Positions 1 to 11,196 of a DNA stretch of 64,000 nucleotides are shown here, piece after piece. Below the pieces are notes generated by a model. That model saw only the letters and a program-made list of their open reading frames with translations, had not been told where the DNA came from and searched no databases. The DNA comes from Brassica napus (Eukaryota; Streptophyta; Magnoliopsida; Brassicales; Brassicaceae), in NCBI RefSeq assembly GCF_020379485.1, contig NC_063436.1, forward strand, positions 16,695,389 through 16,759,388, written 5' to 3'. Every line of letters begins with the position of its first letter. Position 1 is the stretch's first letter. The translations under genes were made by a program, and so were the position numbers.

Positions 1-2
1 AG

Positions 3-497
3 GAGTTGGAGGAACCGAAGGAAGAGGAAGATGAAGTGATACAGCCGCAGCCGGAGCCGGAGCTTACTGTTGCGGATTATGGTTGGCCTAATGATATGCA
101 AAACAGTGTTGCGGATTATGATTGGCCTAATGATATGCAAAACGAGCTGGGTTTTTGGGATCAGGATGATCTTTTTGATGTTGATGAACTCCTTGGTGAT
201 CTGGATGTAGACCTGCTAACCGGTACTGATCCATCCCAAAACCAGAACCAAGAGCAGGTACACCCTGGTGGTAATGATTCACATCCTTTTCTGCTGGAGC
301 CACACAATGACATTTGCCAAAACCAAGAGCAGGTACAGCCTGATGGTGATGATTCACATCCTTTTCAGTTGGAGCCACGCGACGATCCTTGCCAAAACCA
401 AGACCATGTACAGCCTGGTGGTGATGATTCGCATCCTCTTGATCTGGAGCCACACGATGGTCACGAGTTCTTTGACTTGAGTTTTCTGGATCTTTGA
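3..497 (+). CDS. DREB2B: DREB2B-like AP2/ERF transcription factor, C-terminal part (5' truncated by window edge)
   Basis: The reading frame is open from the left edge and ends at a stop at 495-497, so only the C-terminal ~164 residues are present; the AP2 DNA-binding domain would lie to the left. What is visible is a very acidic tail containing DLFDVDELLGDLD and ending in FFDLSFLDL. These two motifs match the C-terminal activation region of DREB2-type dehydration/heat-response factors as I recall the family. The neighbourhood (SAM50, ATL66, CHC1, FAD7 further right) agrees with the Arabidopsis DREB2B locus. The tail is enlarged by internal tandem repeats of 13 and 25 residues, listed separately. 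The family call rests on the tail motifs and synteny only, since the AP2 domain cannot be seen. Confidence 0.72.
   Translation, partial: ELEEPKEEEDEVIQPQPEPELTVADYGWPNDMQNSVADYDWPNDMQNELGFWDQDDLFDVDELLGDLDVDLLTGTDPSQNQNQEQVHPGGNDSHPFLLEPHNDICQNQEQVQPDGDDSHPFQLEPRDDPCQNQDHVQPGGDDSHPLDLEPHDGHEFFDLSFLDL
69..467 (+). repeat. In-frame coding tandem repeats in the DREB2B-like tail
   Basis: A 39-bp unit starts at 69 and again at 108 (VADY-G/D-WPNDMQN in the protein). A 75-bp unit starts at 243, 318 and 393, encoding three copies of a 25-residue block of the form QNQxxVxPxGxDSHPxxLEP. All copies keep frame and differ by several substitutions, so they are not the newest duplications. They lengthen the acidic, Gln/Pro-rich activation region. 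Confidence 0.9.
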
Positions 498-1457
498 GAG
501 TTCAGAGGCGATGAATGGGTTTGCGAGACTGCAATAGAATCTCTGTATTTGATCAATGCATTAGCAACAAGAGATGCGTGTTATTGATCTGGTTTCAAAA
601 TGAAAAAGTATAATAACTTCCTAGTCTTTACTCTTTTCCTTGGATCAATGGGTGTTGAATCTCATCTATAGAGTTTACTATAAGACAACAGAGAGTGTTA
701 CATACTTTTGCAATTATAGTTCTAAAACAAAAACCAGGCAAGCACCAGTTTGTGCGTCTTTCCTATAGCCAGCCTGAGAGTTGTGTAATGTTCAGTACTA
801 GATTCCTATAAAGCTAATACAACTCATCTCTTTAAGCTAGTTTCTATATCACTTGTACATGTTCAAATAATAACAAAATTCAAGAAACAAAAAAACCACT
901 AGCATTGGAGTATGCGTACATATTTTTTAGAAATAGTGTAAAGGGTCGAGCAAAGTTTTTGATTTGACGAGTAGAGTAGTATACACAAGATGACGAGTAG
1001 AACAGTAGCGTTATCACAGTGAAACAGATGAACGCTAAGTCCTTCAAACCCTAGAGATCATTTTTACAAGCAAGACTGCAGTTTCTTTTAGGTGCTTACT
1101 CAATTACATGCCGTTTTGACCAATAAAACGACATGGCGTTTTTCTTTTCATTTTTTGAAACACAAAACAAATATCTTTTATTAGAACAGAAAGAATTGAA
1201 ATCTTTTGATTTCAACTTTAAAGTTGATTTTCAAATCATTTTTAATGCATGTAAATACATAAGATACCTAAAAAAAATATAAAGAACCCAATTATACATA
1301 AAGATAAAAAAAATAATACAAAATCTTCACCTTGAAACTTCACTAAAATCTAAAACAGAACCAAAACTAGAGAGAATGAAACGATAAATTCCCTATCATA
1401 CTCATAATCCTTAAGTATAGCAAAAACTTTACTGAAATAACCAAAATTATAAATTTA
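498..1457. other. Spacer with a diverged copy of the REM upstream region
   Basis: No gene is seen. The first part is 3' flank of the DREB2B-like gene. Around 1040-1145 the sequence resembles the segment at about 2570-2685, just upstream of the first REM gene: both share CCTAGAGAT, a CAAGCRAGACT-like stretch and AACGACATGGCGT. No B3 reading frame follows the left copy, so it looks like an orphan remnant of a duplicated REM promoter. The rest is AT-rich. Confidence 0.45.
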
Positions 1458-1706
1458 GAGTATCTCTAGTCCACCTTTATTTTCACTTCTATAATAACAT
1501 TTACAATCAAAATCACTTTAATGCATCTCTATTTTTACCTATAAAATAGAAATTTCTATTTATTCCTTTATTATAAAGGAAAAAATAACATTCTTTTATA
1601 TTTTGTTTTATATATGGAAATCTATAGAGAAATACATTGGATTAAAACTCATTTCTATTATATAGTTCTTCAATTTTAGAGGTAAAAATAAAGATTGGAG
1701 ATAGTC
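1458..1706. mobile_element. PIF/Harbinger (Tourist-like) MITE, 249 bp
   Basis: The ends form a long imperfect terminal inverted repeat: the left begins GAGTATCTCTAGTCC and the right, reverse-complemented, begins GACTATCTCCAATC, and the similarity continues through a CTTTATTTT block. Both sides are flanked by TTA (1455-1457 and 1707-1709), the target duplication typical of PIF/Harbinger elements. There is no coding capacity. Confidence 0.75.
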
Positions 1707-1709
1707 TTA

Positions 1710-2750
1710 AACCAAACATCCATATATAAAAACTTTTCTTCATCTGCAATAATCAGAATCTTATTGAAATAACAAAAACCACAAACTTGAATTAATAAAA
1801 CCTCCGTTACACATTATCCTAAGCATCAACAAGTATAACTGTTGCATAGCCAGCCACATGTTATAATCATGGCTTTCTTCGCTAAATGACCAAACTTATC
1901 TTTCTTCACTACATCATCAAGTTTCTACTTCGATCTTTGATGAAACCAATATACAACAGCAATTAAGCTGTCAGAGAGACAAATAATGTCTTTGATAGTA
2001 TAAAGTTTAAAAATGCTTGTCACATGCAAGTAGGAAACATATTAAAACATAGAGTATACCAATCCAAGTTATTCTTTTCTTTTAACTACGTCGTCTTCAG
2101 GTTTTATCTTTTTTTTTTTTAAAAGACAACCTAAAACAAGAAATAAACGACATGGGCAACAAATTAGATGATGATCTTCTTGGTGAAATGCTTGTCGGTT
2201 GAATGCACTCCATCTAAATGAAAACTTCATATTCAAAATTTTTATATATAAACAAAATATATTATTATTCTAATAAATATAATAAATCTTTAAATATTAT
2301 GAATGACATGTGCTTTTTGATTGCACAAGAAATTCACGTTTTACCGAAAAGATCTCATATCTACAAAATTACTGTTTAGAAACATGATTCATAGTGAGTT
2401 TTTAAAAAATGAAACATAAATATCACAAACATAATTTATATATGACTATTTTTATGAATGTTATATAAAACAACCTAAAAATAACCTGATTTAATACATT
2501 ACTCGTTATTTTATGATTGCTATATTCTTATGAATGCTATAGTTTAATTTAATAACTATATCAGCGCCTCAAAACCCTAGAGATAGATCATTCTTACAAG
2601 TTACAAGCGAGACTCCACTTTCTTCAGTGTGTTTGGTCAACTACGTGTCGTTTTTGACAAATGGAAACGACATGGCGTCTTTGAACAAAGATTGTCTAAA
2701 ACAGAGGAGAAAACAAAACGACGATGAGAGCTCTGACCTTTAACTTCAAT
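1710..2750. other. AT-rich spacer and presumed REM promoter
   Basis: No reading frame or RNA gene is recognised. The final ~180 bases (about 2570-2750) are the presumed promoter and leader of the first REM gene and share similarity with 1040-1145. An ATG at 2750 matches the start position of the sister gene but is out of frame here. Confidence 0.5.
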
Positions 2751-2782
2751 GGCAAGTGGCAACTGCTTCAACTTCCTCACCG

Positions 2783-3985
2783 ATGAATCCACACTTTTTC
2801 AAGCCCCTTCTTCCCGGCTTCCATAGCCACCTAGTAATCTCTCTTTCTCTAAAAACATGCATCATTTATCAATTACTCGGTTTGATCTCTCTTGAATTTC
2901 TTTTTTTGTTGCAGAACATTCCCGTGGCTTTCTTCTCAAAGCACTTTGAGCAAACACAAAACCATGGCAATGCGGTGGTAAGGCTGAGATCAGACGCTTC
3001 CGATGTAACCTGGGAAGTGAAGATGGACGATCGTAGACTCACACAAGGCTGGCAAAAGTTCGCAGCCAGTCATGATCTCCGAGTTGGCGACATTGTCATT
3101 TTCAGACATGATGGAGATTTATTGTTGCATGTCTCATTTTTTGGCCCTAGTTGCTGTGAGATTCGATACAATCACGATGATGATGATGATAACTCTTGTT
3201 TTGTTGCATGTGTCACCGCGTCGAACCTAAGCACTGATATGGTGGTACTAAAAGTTTTACTTCTGTATTTTAAATTTAGAATATAATAGTTAAAAATCTA
3301 CAAACATAATAACTCTATGTAAGATTTTGCAGCATCTTCCAATGGATTTTTCAAGGTCTAATGGTCTCACTAACCGTAACTGTGAGATCATTCTATTGAA
3401 TGAAGAAGGGAAGCAATGGACATTACTCATGCGTCATCACAAAGCAAGCGGCCGCGTTTGCATCAGAAGCGGTTGGAAACGTTTCTGTTATGAAAACAGA
3501 CGAACAGCCAACGATTTCTTAACCTTCAAGCTGGTGAGAAACGGTGCAACACCTGTTCTCCAGTTGTGTTCTTCTTCTTCTTCATCTACAACAAGACCAT
3601 GCAGATTCGTGATACTAACTCTCACACCATACAGTCTCAAGAGTTCTACTCTGGTAAGCAAGTTTTTGCATCAACATTTTTTGTCAAGAGTTTGTAAATG
3701 GTTTTTGGTGTCTTTGTTATGGCAGCGTCTACCGATGAAATTTGTGAAGGCGAATGGTATAGAGAATGCGAGGAAGATAACTCTTGTGGATCGACACGGT
3801 AACAAAAAGACGACGAGTCTTAAGCAGTTGACAAATATGGTAGACTGAGTTTGGGAAAAGAGTGGAAAGAGTTTTGTGAAGTTAATAAAGTGAAGACTGG
3901 TGAGTCCTTTAAGATGGAACTCATCAAGGAAGAAGACGAAGAAGACACTGGTACTCATCTACTTAAGTTCTGCTCCAAAGTTTGA
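2783..3985 (+). pseudogene. REM-type B3 domain protein, frameshifted in the third B3 domain
   Basis: Four exons can be laid out by alignment to the intact sister gene at 4954-6282: about 2783-2833, 2915-3241, 3333-3653 and 3726-3848. Exon 2 encodes a B3 domain (WEVKMDDRRLTQGWQKFAASHDLRVGD split by short variations, then IVIFRHDGD), followed by an Asp run. Exon 3 encodes a second B3 domain. Exon 4 begins a third, but the frame is lost near 3825-3832 and a stop falls at 3846-3848; in another frame the homologous coding continues to 3985. The ATG equivalent to the sister's start (2750) is also out of frame, so translation would have to start at 2783. REM proteins are B3 DNA-binding factors often expressed in reproductive meristems (family knowledge). 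This copy is either a pseudogene or encodes a ~273-residue two-B3 protein. Confidence 0.72.
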
Positions 3986-4953
3986 AACTCTCTCTCTGAG
4001 TTCTTTTAGCTTCTGTAATATCTACTTTCAATGTATTGTTTTGGCTAAAGCTTGTAACATGCAAGGCTTTTTAGCAGCTTGGGATGAACAAAGGTAATCA
4101 GATACCTTGTTGTTTCCCTAAAAGTTCAAATGGCGTTCTAAACAATTTGTTGATCTCTTTAACATCCTCTTTTCAGCCACATTTTGTTTAATGTTTCCTC
4201 GGACTCATTGAGAAACTTTCAACAAGATTTGGCTTCACCTTTGTTTCGGATTTTAGACCTCTTGTGCCTGAAAAAGATCTATTAGCTCACTAGTAATATG
4301 ATTCATTTTCAGATATATGATGAGAAGCATTATGTGAAAGCCAACACATGAATATCTCACACATATATCCATTCAAAGAAAGAGGGACAAGCTGGAAGAT
4401 AGTTATAGAACATGATTAATGTCAGCATCTATGCATATAAGCCCTATAGAATTAACTTATCTTCAGCATCAGTCAATATGCATTAACAAACAACACTTTA
4501 TATATGGCATCTTGTTCAAATTCTCCTCCATGATGAAGAAGAAGAGTTGCAGCTTTGGATGATTGTGATTTGGTGATAATCTTTGCGTGTTATATACGGC
4601 ACCATTCTTTCTTTTGTAACGATGTCTTGTTTTTCCTTTGTTGTGTTTAACAGAATGCTTGAGAGTGTTAATAATGTGTAGTATGAGTGAGTCAAAATTA
4701 ACTTTTGGCATTGGGACAAAGCACCAAAACAGAGCAAAAGTAGAGAATACGAAATGACATTAACGCTTTAAAAGCTTTATAGAAAACATAAAACAACTCT
4801 TCATTAGTGATGAAGAAAGTTACAGCTTCCTCACCAACAAGAGAGTCAGCTATGTGTCTTTTGACATACCAAGAACGGGGCGGCTTTAAATTCTAAGGCG
4901 CATACCGTAACTAGAGAACAAGAAACGACACCAAAGCTTAAAAAAAGTTGTAA

Positions 4954-6282
4954 ATGGCAAATGGTTCAGCTTCCTCACCAATCAATCCACACTTTTTCCA
5001 GCCTCTTCTTCCCGGATTCCACAGCCACATTGTAATCTCTCTTTTTCTCTATGTGTCTCTCAAAGTCTCAATATACATTGAATAGTTTTGTTCGAACTCT
5101 CTCTCTCGTTTCTTTTGTTGCAGAACATTCCCATAGCATTCTACTCAAAGCATATAAAGGGAACAACCAACGAGGGTTATGTCAATGAAGTGGTAAAACT
5201 GAGATCAGATGCTTCTGATTTAACCTGGGAAGTGAAGATGGACGGTCGTAGACTCACCCATGGCTGGGAAAAGTTCGCCACCGGTCATTGTTTAAAAGTG
5301 GGAGACATAGTCATTTTCAGACATGATGGAGATTTGTTGTTCCATGTCACACCTTTTGGGCCTAGTTGCTGTGAGATTCAATACAATGATGATGATGATG
5401 ATGATGATGATGATCATGATGAGAAGTATCATCAACAACACACAAGAGAAGCAGAATCTTCACCAGACAACTCTTGTTTTGTAGCCCGTGTTACCGAGTC
5501 TAATCTAAAAAAAGATGCACTGGTGAGTTGTGAAAGAATGATTATGCATTTGATTTAAACACCTTAAAAAAAATCATAAACTAACTACTCCTTTTCTAAA
5601 AAAAAACTTTGCAGTTTCTTCCACAACACTTTTCAAGGTCTAATGGTTTCGTGAATCGTGAGTGTGAGATCATACTGATGAATGAAGATAGGGAACCATG
5701 GACATTGTTAATGAAATACTACAAAACAAATGGTTATGTTTACATCAGACACGGCTGGAGAAGTTTCTGTCAAGCTAACCGAAAAAGAGCCAACGATGTA
5801 TTGACTTTCAAACTTGTGCAAACAGGGACAAAACCTGTTCTCCAGTTGCGTGCGTCAGTGTACAACCGAGGTTCTTCATCATCTTCTTCAACAAGCCAAG
5901 ACAGATTCGTGACACTAACTCTCAAGCAATACCAACTCAAGAGCTGTAAACTGGTAAGTAACTAAGTTTTTCATTTCAACATTTTGTCAAGAGTTGTTTT
6001 AATGTTTTTGAGTCTATATGGCAGTGTCTACCGGTACCGTTTGTGATGGCGAATGGTATCAAGAACGTAAGGGAGATAATCCTTGTTGACAGACACGGTG
6101 TACGGAGGACAACGAGTCTTAAACCTGATGACAAATATGGAAGAATGAGATTGGGAGAGGGGTGTATAAAGTTCTGTATTGCTAGTGGAGTGAAGACTGG
6201 TGAGTCCTTCCGGCTAGAACTCATTAAAGAAAAAGAAGAAGACACAGTGAATCATCTACTTAAGTTCAGCTCCAAAATCTGA
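4954..6282 (+). CDS. REM-type protein with three B3 DNA-binding domains
   Basis: Four exons with GT-AG borders: 4954-5031, 5124-5522, 5615-5953, 6025-6282, all joined in phase 0, giving 357 residues. The start MANGSASSPINPHFF is in frame with the first B3 domain. B3 domain 1 lies around residues 15-110 (FYSKH, WEVKMDGRRLTHGWEKFA, VGDIVIFRHDGD). It is followed by a run of about ten Asp residues, then B3 domain 2 (FLPQHFSRSNG ... GWRSFCQANR) and B3 domain 3 (LPVPFVMANGI-like start ... GWxxFC-like GCIKFCIASGVKTGES). The order and size fit REM family nuclear DNA-binding proteins. It is a tandem duplicate of the gene at 2783-3985. The specific Arabidopsis counterpart is not recognised. Confidence 0.85.
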
Positions 6283-7003
6283 AACTCTCTCCGACTTGGT
6301 TGTGCTTATGTAATACCTACTTGCAATGTGTATTCTCATGATGAGAAACCTTACTGTGAATCCCTAGTGAGGGATGCTATTTCTGGACATAAGTCTATTT
6401 GTGAGATTTATAAGTTCCTATCTCTGCAAGATGGTTTCAGTTTGCTAATTAAAAACCTTGTATGATATTGTCATTCTTTATCCTACGTTTCAAGTTAAAG
6501 CAATCTCGAGCGTTGTAGGGGTACATTGTTAGTAATGCAGATTTGATGAAAGAAACTCTTTGTAGTATCTGACATATCAAGATGTACCTTTTCTGAAGTG
6601 TTAGTGTATGATGGTTTGTGTATCAATGCCTGTAGTTCCAAAGAGTGTTCATTTCTTCAATGGCATCGTCTCTTCAAGAGCTTGCAGGCTGCACAAGAGG
6701 AGCTTGATCGTGGCTCATACCCTCTTCAAGAGCTAAACGTTAGGCTTTTGTTTTTCGAAGTGTTTATCTATGTGCTTCCTTTTATATATTCTTGGACTCT
6801 TTATAACTTTTTGTGAAGAAGAGTGTTTCTAGAGGTGTAATAAAGTGGGGAACACAATGGGACATGATTGGCTCAAGCCTTAAGCTCTTCCTTGCTTATT
6901 TACATGATTGGCTCGTGGTTTGATTCCAAGCTCGTAGGTCATAAATCATAATCATATACTGGTTTAGCTTTGGGGCCTTTTTAAACCAAAAAAAATCAAG
7001 AAC
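6283..7003. other. Spacer without recognised gene
   Basis: This is the 3' flank of the REM gene and the 3' flank of the minus-strand tRNA gene. A 72-codon open frame at 6598-6816 shows no domain and is probably chance. I see nothing else to support. Confidence 0.4.
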
Positions 7004-7075
7004 TATCAGAGCCAGGTTTCGATCCTGGGACCTGTGGGTTATGGGCCCACCACGCTTCCGCTGCGCCACTCTGAT
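7004..7075 (-). tRNA. Initiator tRNA-Met (CAT)
   Basis: The minus-strand sequence folds as a 72-nt tRNA. The 7-bp acceptor stem is ATCAGAG/CTCTGAT. The anticodon arm has three consecutive G:C pairs (GTGGG/CCCAC) around a CCCATAA loop, giving anticodon CAT. The T-loop carries ATCGAAAC instead of the usual TTC motif. The GGG/CCC anticodon stem and the altered T-loop are hallmarks of eukaryotic initiator tRNA. There is no intron, and CCA is not encoded, as usual for nuclear tRNA genes. The 3' end of this tRNA is complementary to the primer binding site of the retroelement at 27773-33024. Confidence 0.97.
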
Positions 7076-7702
7076 TTGTTGGTTGCTATTTTTAATAATT
7101 AGACACCTTGTACCACAAAAATTGTTGGTTGTGAACAAAATCATATGGAGAGTCACTGTCCTGAATGAACATCTTTAGTCGGGTCAAGCCTTGAAAATAA
7201 TCCAGTTCTGGTTTATTCGCATAGCCAATTTATAAAACATATTGCAGGCTTACACTCTCAATCTTAGTTGTGATTGAGTCCCACTAGTTTTCTCTGTTCT
7301 TGATTTGTTTTCCATCTAAAGAGCGAGTAGTTTTTAGTGTAGGAAAACAGAGTTGTTATGTTACAGAGAAACAGAGAAGTTGGCTGAAAATAGAGAGTAA
7401 AAGAGAAAACAACCAAGCTAAACCAGAAACAATAACGTTGATCTTAAGTTCTTAACCAATCCGGATTTTGACATAGTTTGCGTTACTTTTTTTTCTAAAA
7501 TAACCGTAAACTACAAGCTTCATCTTCACATATTTGTATTCAGACATAGTGGTTGCTTTGAATTTAATCTTCCAGATTCTTCAGGTAGGTTATAAAACGC
7601 CTATACAAACCAAAAGACAAAAGGTAATCAGTTTCATTATTATGTTTTGTTTCTTCAAGTATTTGCTAACATATTGGTTCAAAAGTCAGAACAATACCTC
7701 CT
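7076..7702. other. Spacer between tRNA gene and RLP gene
   Basis: AT-rich and without a recognised gene. It contains the upstream side of the minus-strand tRNA gene and the 3' flank of the LRR gene. Confidence 0.4.
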
Positions 7703-10544
7703 TTAATGAGTTGCGTTGCTCCTGCGTCTGTGTTTGTGTTTCTTTCGGACACAAGGGTTCACGAACCACTCTGGTCTGTACGAAACAAGTATGTATCCAA
7801 TCGTTAGTCCCAAGATAACACCAGGTACAGCACCTATTACAGCTGCTATCCAACTCAACACCTCTTCATCTTCTTCCTCTGACTCCTCCGTCGTTTCATA
7901 CTGTTTATGCGATGCTGGCGTGTGAATAATATCTCTGCAGTCTTCTTCAAGAGAAGGGCCAAAAAGTCCCTTGTTACCCTCAAAGGAAGAGCAGTTTTGC
8001 CTACGAAACTGAGTTCCCCCTGGTACTAGACCTGCAAGCTGGTTATGAGAGAAGTTCATGTACGCAAGGTACGAAAGACTCCCCAGCTCCTGCGGAATCT
8101 CTCCCGAGAGCTGGTTTTGGGAAACGTCAAGCGACTCGAGAGCACTTAGGTTCCCCATAGAAGAAGGGATGTGACCGGTGAAAGCATTGTTTGATAAGTT
8201 GAGCACATGAAGCTCTTCCAATAAACCAATGGACTTTGGGATCTTTCCTTCAAGTTTGTTTCTCGAAAAATCGAGTGCCGTGTAGATTTTAAAGATACGT
8301 ACTAGCTCCATCACAACTCCTTTATTCATCAAAACCAACGAATCGTAATAATAAACATCTCCCATGTACTTTCTACTCAACTTGTCTTCATTAGTCGTGA
8401 GTGATGACATGCACTTCACGAAGTAGTCTGACGGCAAAGCTCCGTTGAAATGGTTATGCGATACGTCGATGATTTGCAACTTAGGGAAGGGAGCTTGAAG
8501 TAGTATCGGTCCGTGGAATAAGTTGGAGCGTAGTACAAGAACTTTTAGGTTTGGAAGAGAACTCAACCAGAAAGGAAACGTGTCGTTGATTACGTTGTTT
8601 CCCACGTTCAGAACTTCAAGATAAGTTGAATGGATCAAAGCTCTTGGAAGCTTTCCCGTTAGCTGGTTATGACCGACGTCAAACGACCTCAAATATTTAA
8701 ATATATACTCTGGAAGACCTCCATGCAGACGATTCTTACCAAGGTTTAGATCAGAAAGAGTACGTCTGAGGTTTGCCATGCAAGAAGGGATTACACCGTC
8801 GAAGTTGTTGTTTGATAAATCAAGTGTCCTTAGAGAAGGCAAATCGCAGATGAAAGATGGAATGTTGCCCGTGAAGTTGTTGTTGGAGACGAGCAATGCC
8901 GCCATCATCAAAGATGGTCCAGATCTTGGTGATCTTTCGAAGTTGATCAAATTGTTGTTGGAAAGATCCACGTGGCGCAAATACGGTAACGTCCATAACC
9001 AGCCAGGAACTTGACCTTTGAGTTTGTTCTTGGAAACGTCGAGATCGGTGAGAAGTTGTTTGGTTTTTACTAGCTCCGGAAACTCGGTGATACCACAGCC
9101 TGATAATAACAAAGATTGTATCGGTTGCATAACCAGATCATATGTAGCTGAACTCTTGTTTGTAACTGAAACATGGTTGCCTGAGAGATCCAATAAATAT
9201 AAACTCTTGAAACATGACATGATATAACTCAAGTCAACTGTAGTAGTGGTGTTCAAGTTGGATAGATGAAGGTAATAAATCGACTTGAGATGTGAGAAGA
9301 TGGTAAAGTTAACTGGGCCTTGGGTGTTGAGATTGGAAAGGTCAAGATACTGAAGGTTGGTTTGTTTGGAAATGGAGCTTGGGATTGGACCTATTAATTT
9401 GTTGTTTCCAAGGCTTAACTCTCGTAGAAAAGATGGTAAATACATATTCCCAAAGTCAAGAGTTCCATTGAGTTGGTTTTCTTGCAAACGAATAAATTGC
9501 AAGGAAGGAAGTGTCAAGAGAGAAGAAGGTATGGCTCCAGTGAAAGCGTTGTAAGCTGCATCCAAGAAGGTTAATTTGGATAGCGAAGTAACGTTGGGAG
9601 GAAGCGTGCCGGTGAAGTGATTTCCATGGAGTGATATATATGACAACGTTGTCATATTCAGTAGTGCAATGGGAAAATTGCCGGTGAGTATATTGGAATC
9701 AAGAACCAAGGAGAGCAAGTGGTTTAAGTTTCCAAAAGAAGAAGGGATTTGACATGTTACAAAAAAAAAAAGAAGGGATTTGACCAACAAATTGGTTACT
9801 AGAAAGGACGAGAAAGGTGAGATGTGAAAGCTTTCCTATTGTAGATGGAATCTGACCAGAAAAGTTATTACTAGAGAGGTCGAGTTGGGTAAGGTGAGAA
9901 AGGTTTCCTATCCAAGATGGAAGCTGACCCGAGAGTTGGTTATCAGAAAGGTCGAGAGAGGTGAGATGAGAAAGGTTTCCAAAAGAAGATGGAATCTCGC
10001 CTGAAAACCGATTATAAGAAAGGTCGAGAGAGGTAAGTAGAGAAAGGTTTCCAAGTGAAGACATGATTTGACCATTAAAGTCATTAGATGAAAGGTCTAG
10101 AGCGGTTAGAGAATGAAGACTGATATTGGAATGAAGCTGACCACGGAGGTAGCTGCAACTAAGGTCTAGCTTGATCACTTCCCCGGACTCGGGATTGCAC
10201 GTGATACCTTCCCATGTACAACAGTCGTTGTTGATCTCCCATGACACCGTCTTTGGATGAGGGGTTACTATAGTCCCATTGACATAACAGTTATAACCAA
10301 AGGGAGAGATAAAAACCTCAAGCTCGTTCTTCAACTTGACAAGCGCATCCCGTTGTTCCGGACGACACAAGTGCAGCCTCGGAGGAGCCGCAAACACGTT
10401 GTCTTGATTTTTAATGAATAAGAAAAGAACAGAAAGAGTAATAGGAATGGTACTCTTCGTTATGTTCCAGTAGGCTTTCATAATTTTTGTTTCATGAATA
10501 ATAAAGAGAAAAAATAAAAGAAGAGGAAGTGTTGATAGTAACAT
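7703..10544 (-). pseudogene. LRR receptor-like protein (RLP35-like), frameshifted by a 31-bp insertion
   Basis: A single-exon gene on the minus strand. The 5' part (10544 down to about 9772) encodes a signal peptide, an LRR N-cap (LCRPEQRDALVKL ... NDCCTWEGITC) and the first LRRs. The 3' part (about 9741 down to 7703) encodes about 20 more LRRs, an island region, a final LRR block, an acidic stretch (EESEEEDEE), one transmembrane segment near the C terminus (WIAAVIGAVPGVILGLTIGY) and a short basic tail without a kinase. This is the standard RLP plan. The family acts at the plasma membrane in defence or development. The halves are in different frames because of an insertion at about 9741-9784. 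The likely start is the inner Met at 10481 (MKAYWNITKS), which puts the hydrophobic signal core at a usual distance. The N-terminal half alone would give a secreted LRR fragment of ~260 residues. Confidence 0.85.
9741..9784. repeat. 31-bp insertion with 13-bp direct repeat that breaks the RLP frame
   Basis: The 13-mer GAAGGGATTTGAC occurs at 9741-9753 and again at 9772-9784, separated by ATGTTAC and a run of 11 A. The offset is 31 bp, which is not a multiple of three. The reading frames on either side join smoothly only if one unit is ignored. Confidence 0.9.
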
Positions 10545-11196
10545 GGTTCCATACCCATCTCTTTATATACACAATCATCGACTGTATGTACTCTCCACAA
10601 ATAAAAATCTAATCAGCTTGACTAACACTATAACTAGTTTTTCTACCAAATGTTCTTCACGTCGATTGCGGAGAATCAAATATTTGTGTTGAATAGTAAA
10701 TTTCCACACATTTTTGGTCCCCTTCTTCAATAACATGCAATTTCTAGTCTTATTTAATTGCCCTAGAGTAACGTCCACGGCTATTTTTTCCAGGTTTTCG
10801 GAAAACCTCAGGTTTGTTTTGGACTATTCCTGGTTATACCAATAGTCTTTAGTTCTGATAGTAATTTTTTTTTCATTATTTGTTTCTTCTGAAATAGTAA
10901 AATACTATATGAGATACTAAACTATGTGTAACCTTGTTTAACAAAAACAAACATCAAAGTTTTCAGGCGACTAGCGAGTCAATATTCTTCCTCTTTTTAT
11001 TCTCTTGAATCCCAAAAATGAGAACTCCATGCAAAACATGACAAAAATAATCAACTCTTACAAAACAATTTAGATTCAAAAATGAAATTAAGATAATGCC
11101 CTGAAACAAAAGATTTTGCCAGACATTGCTGAACAGCTTAAAAAAAAAAAAAAAGAGGCCATAATCATATTGACTACCTTCTTCAACTCAAATTCC
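10545..11196. other. Spacer between RLP and SAM50 genes
   Basis: Presumed promoter of the minus-strand RLP gene (a TATATA-like box lies near 10563) and 3' flank of the SAM50 gene. No other gene is seen. Confidence 0.4.

Noticed and set aside
6598..6816. 72-codon plus-strand open frame upstream of the tRNA gene
   Set aside because: No recognisable motif; hydrophobic C terminus arises from a T-rich stretch.
9741..9784. 31-bp insertion in the RLP gene as a spliced intron
   Set aside because: Far below the minimum plant intron length and without suitable splice borders.
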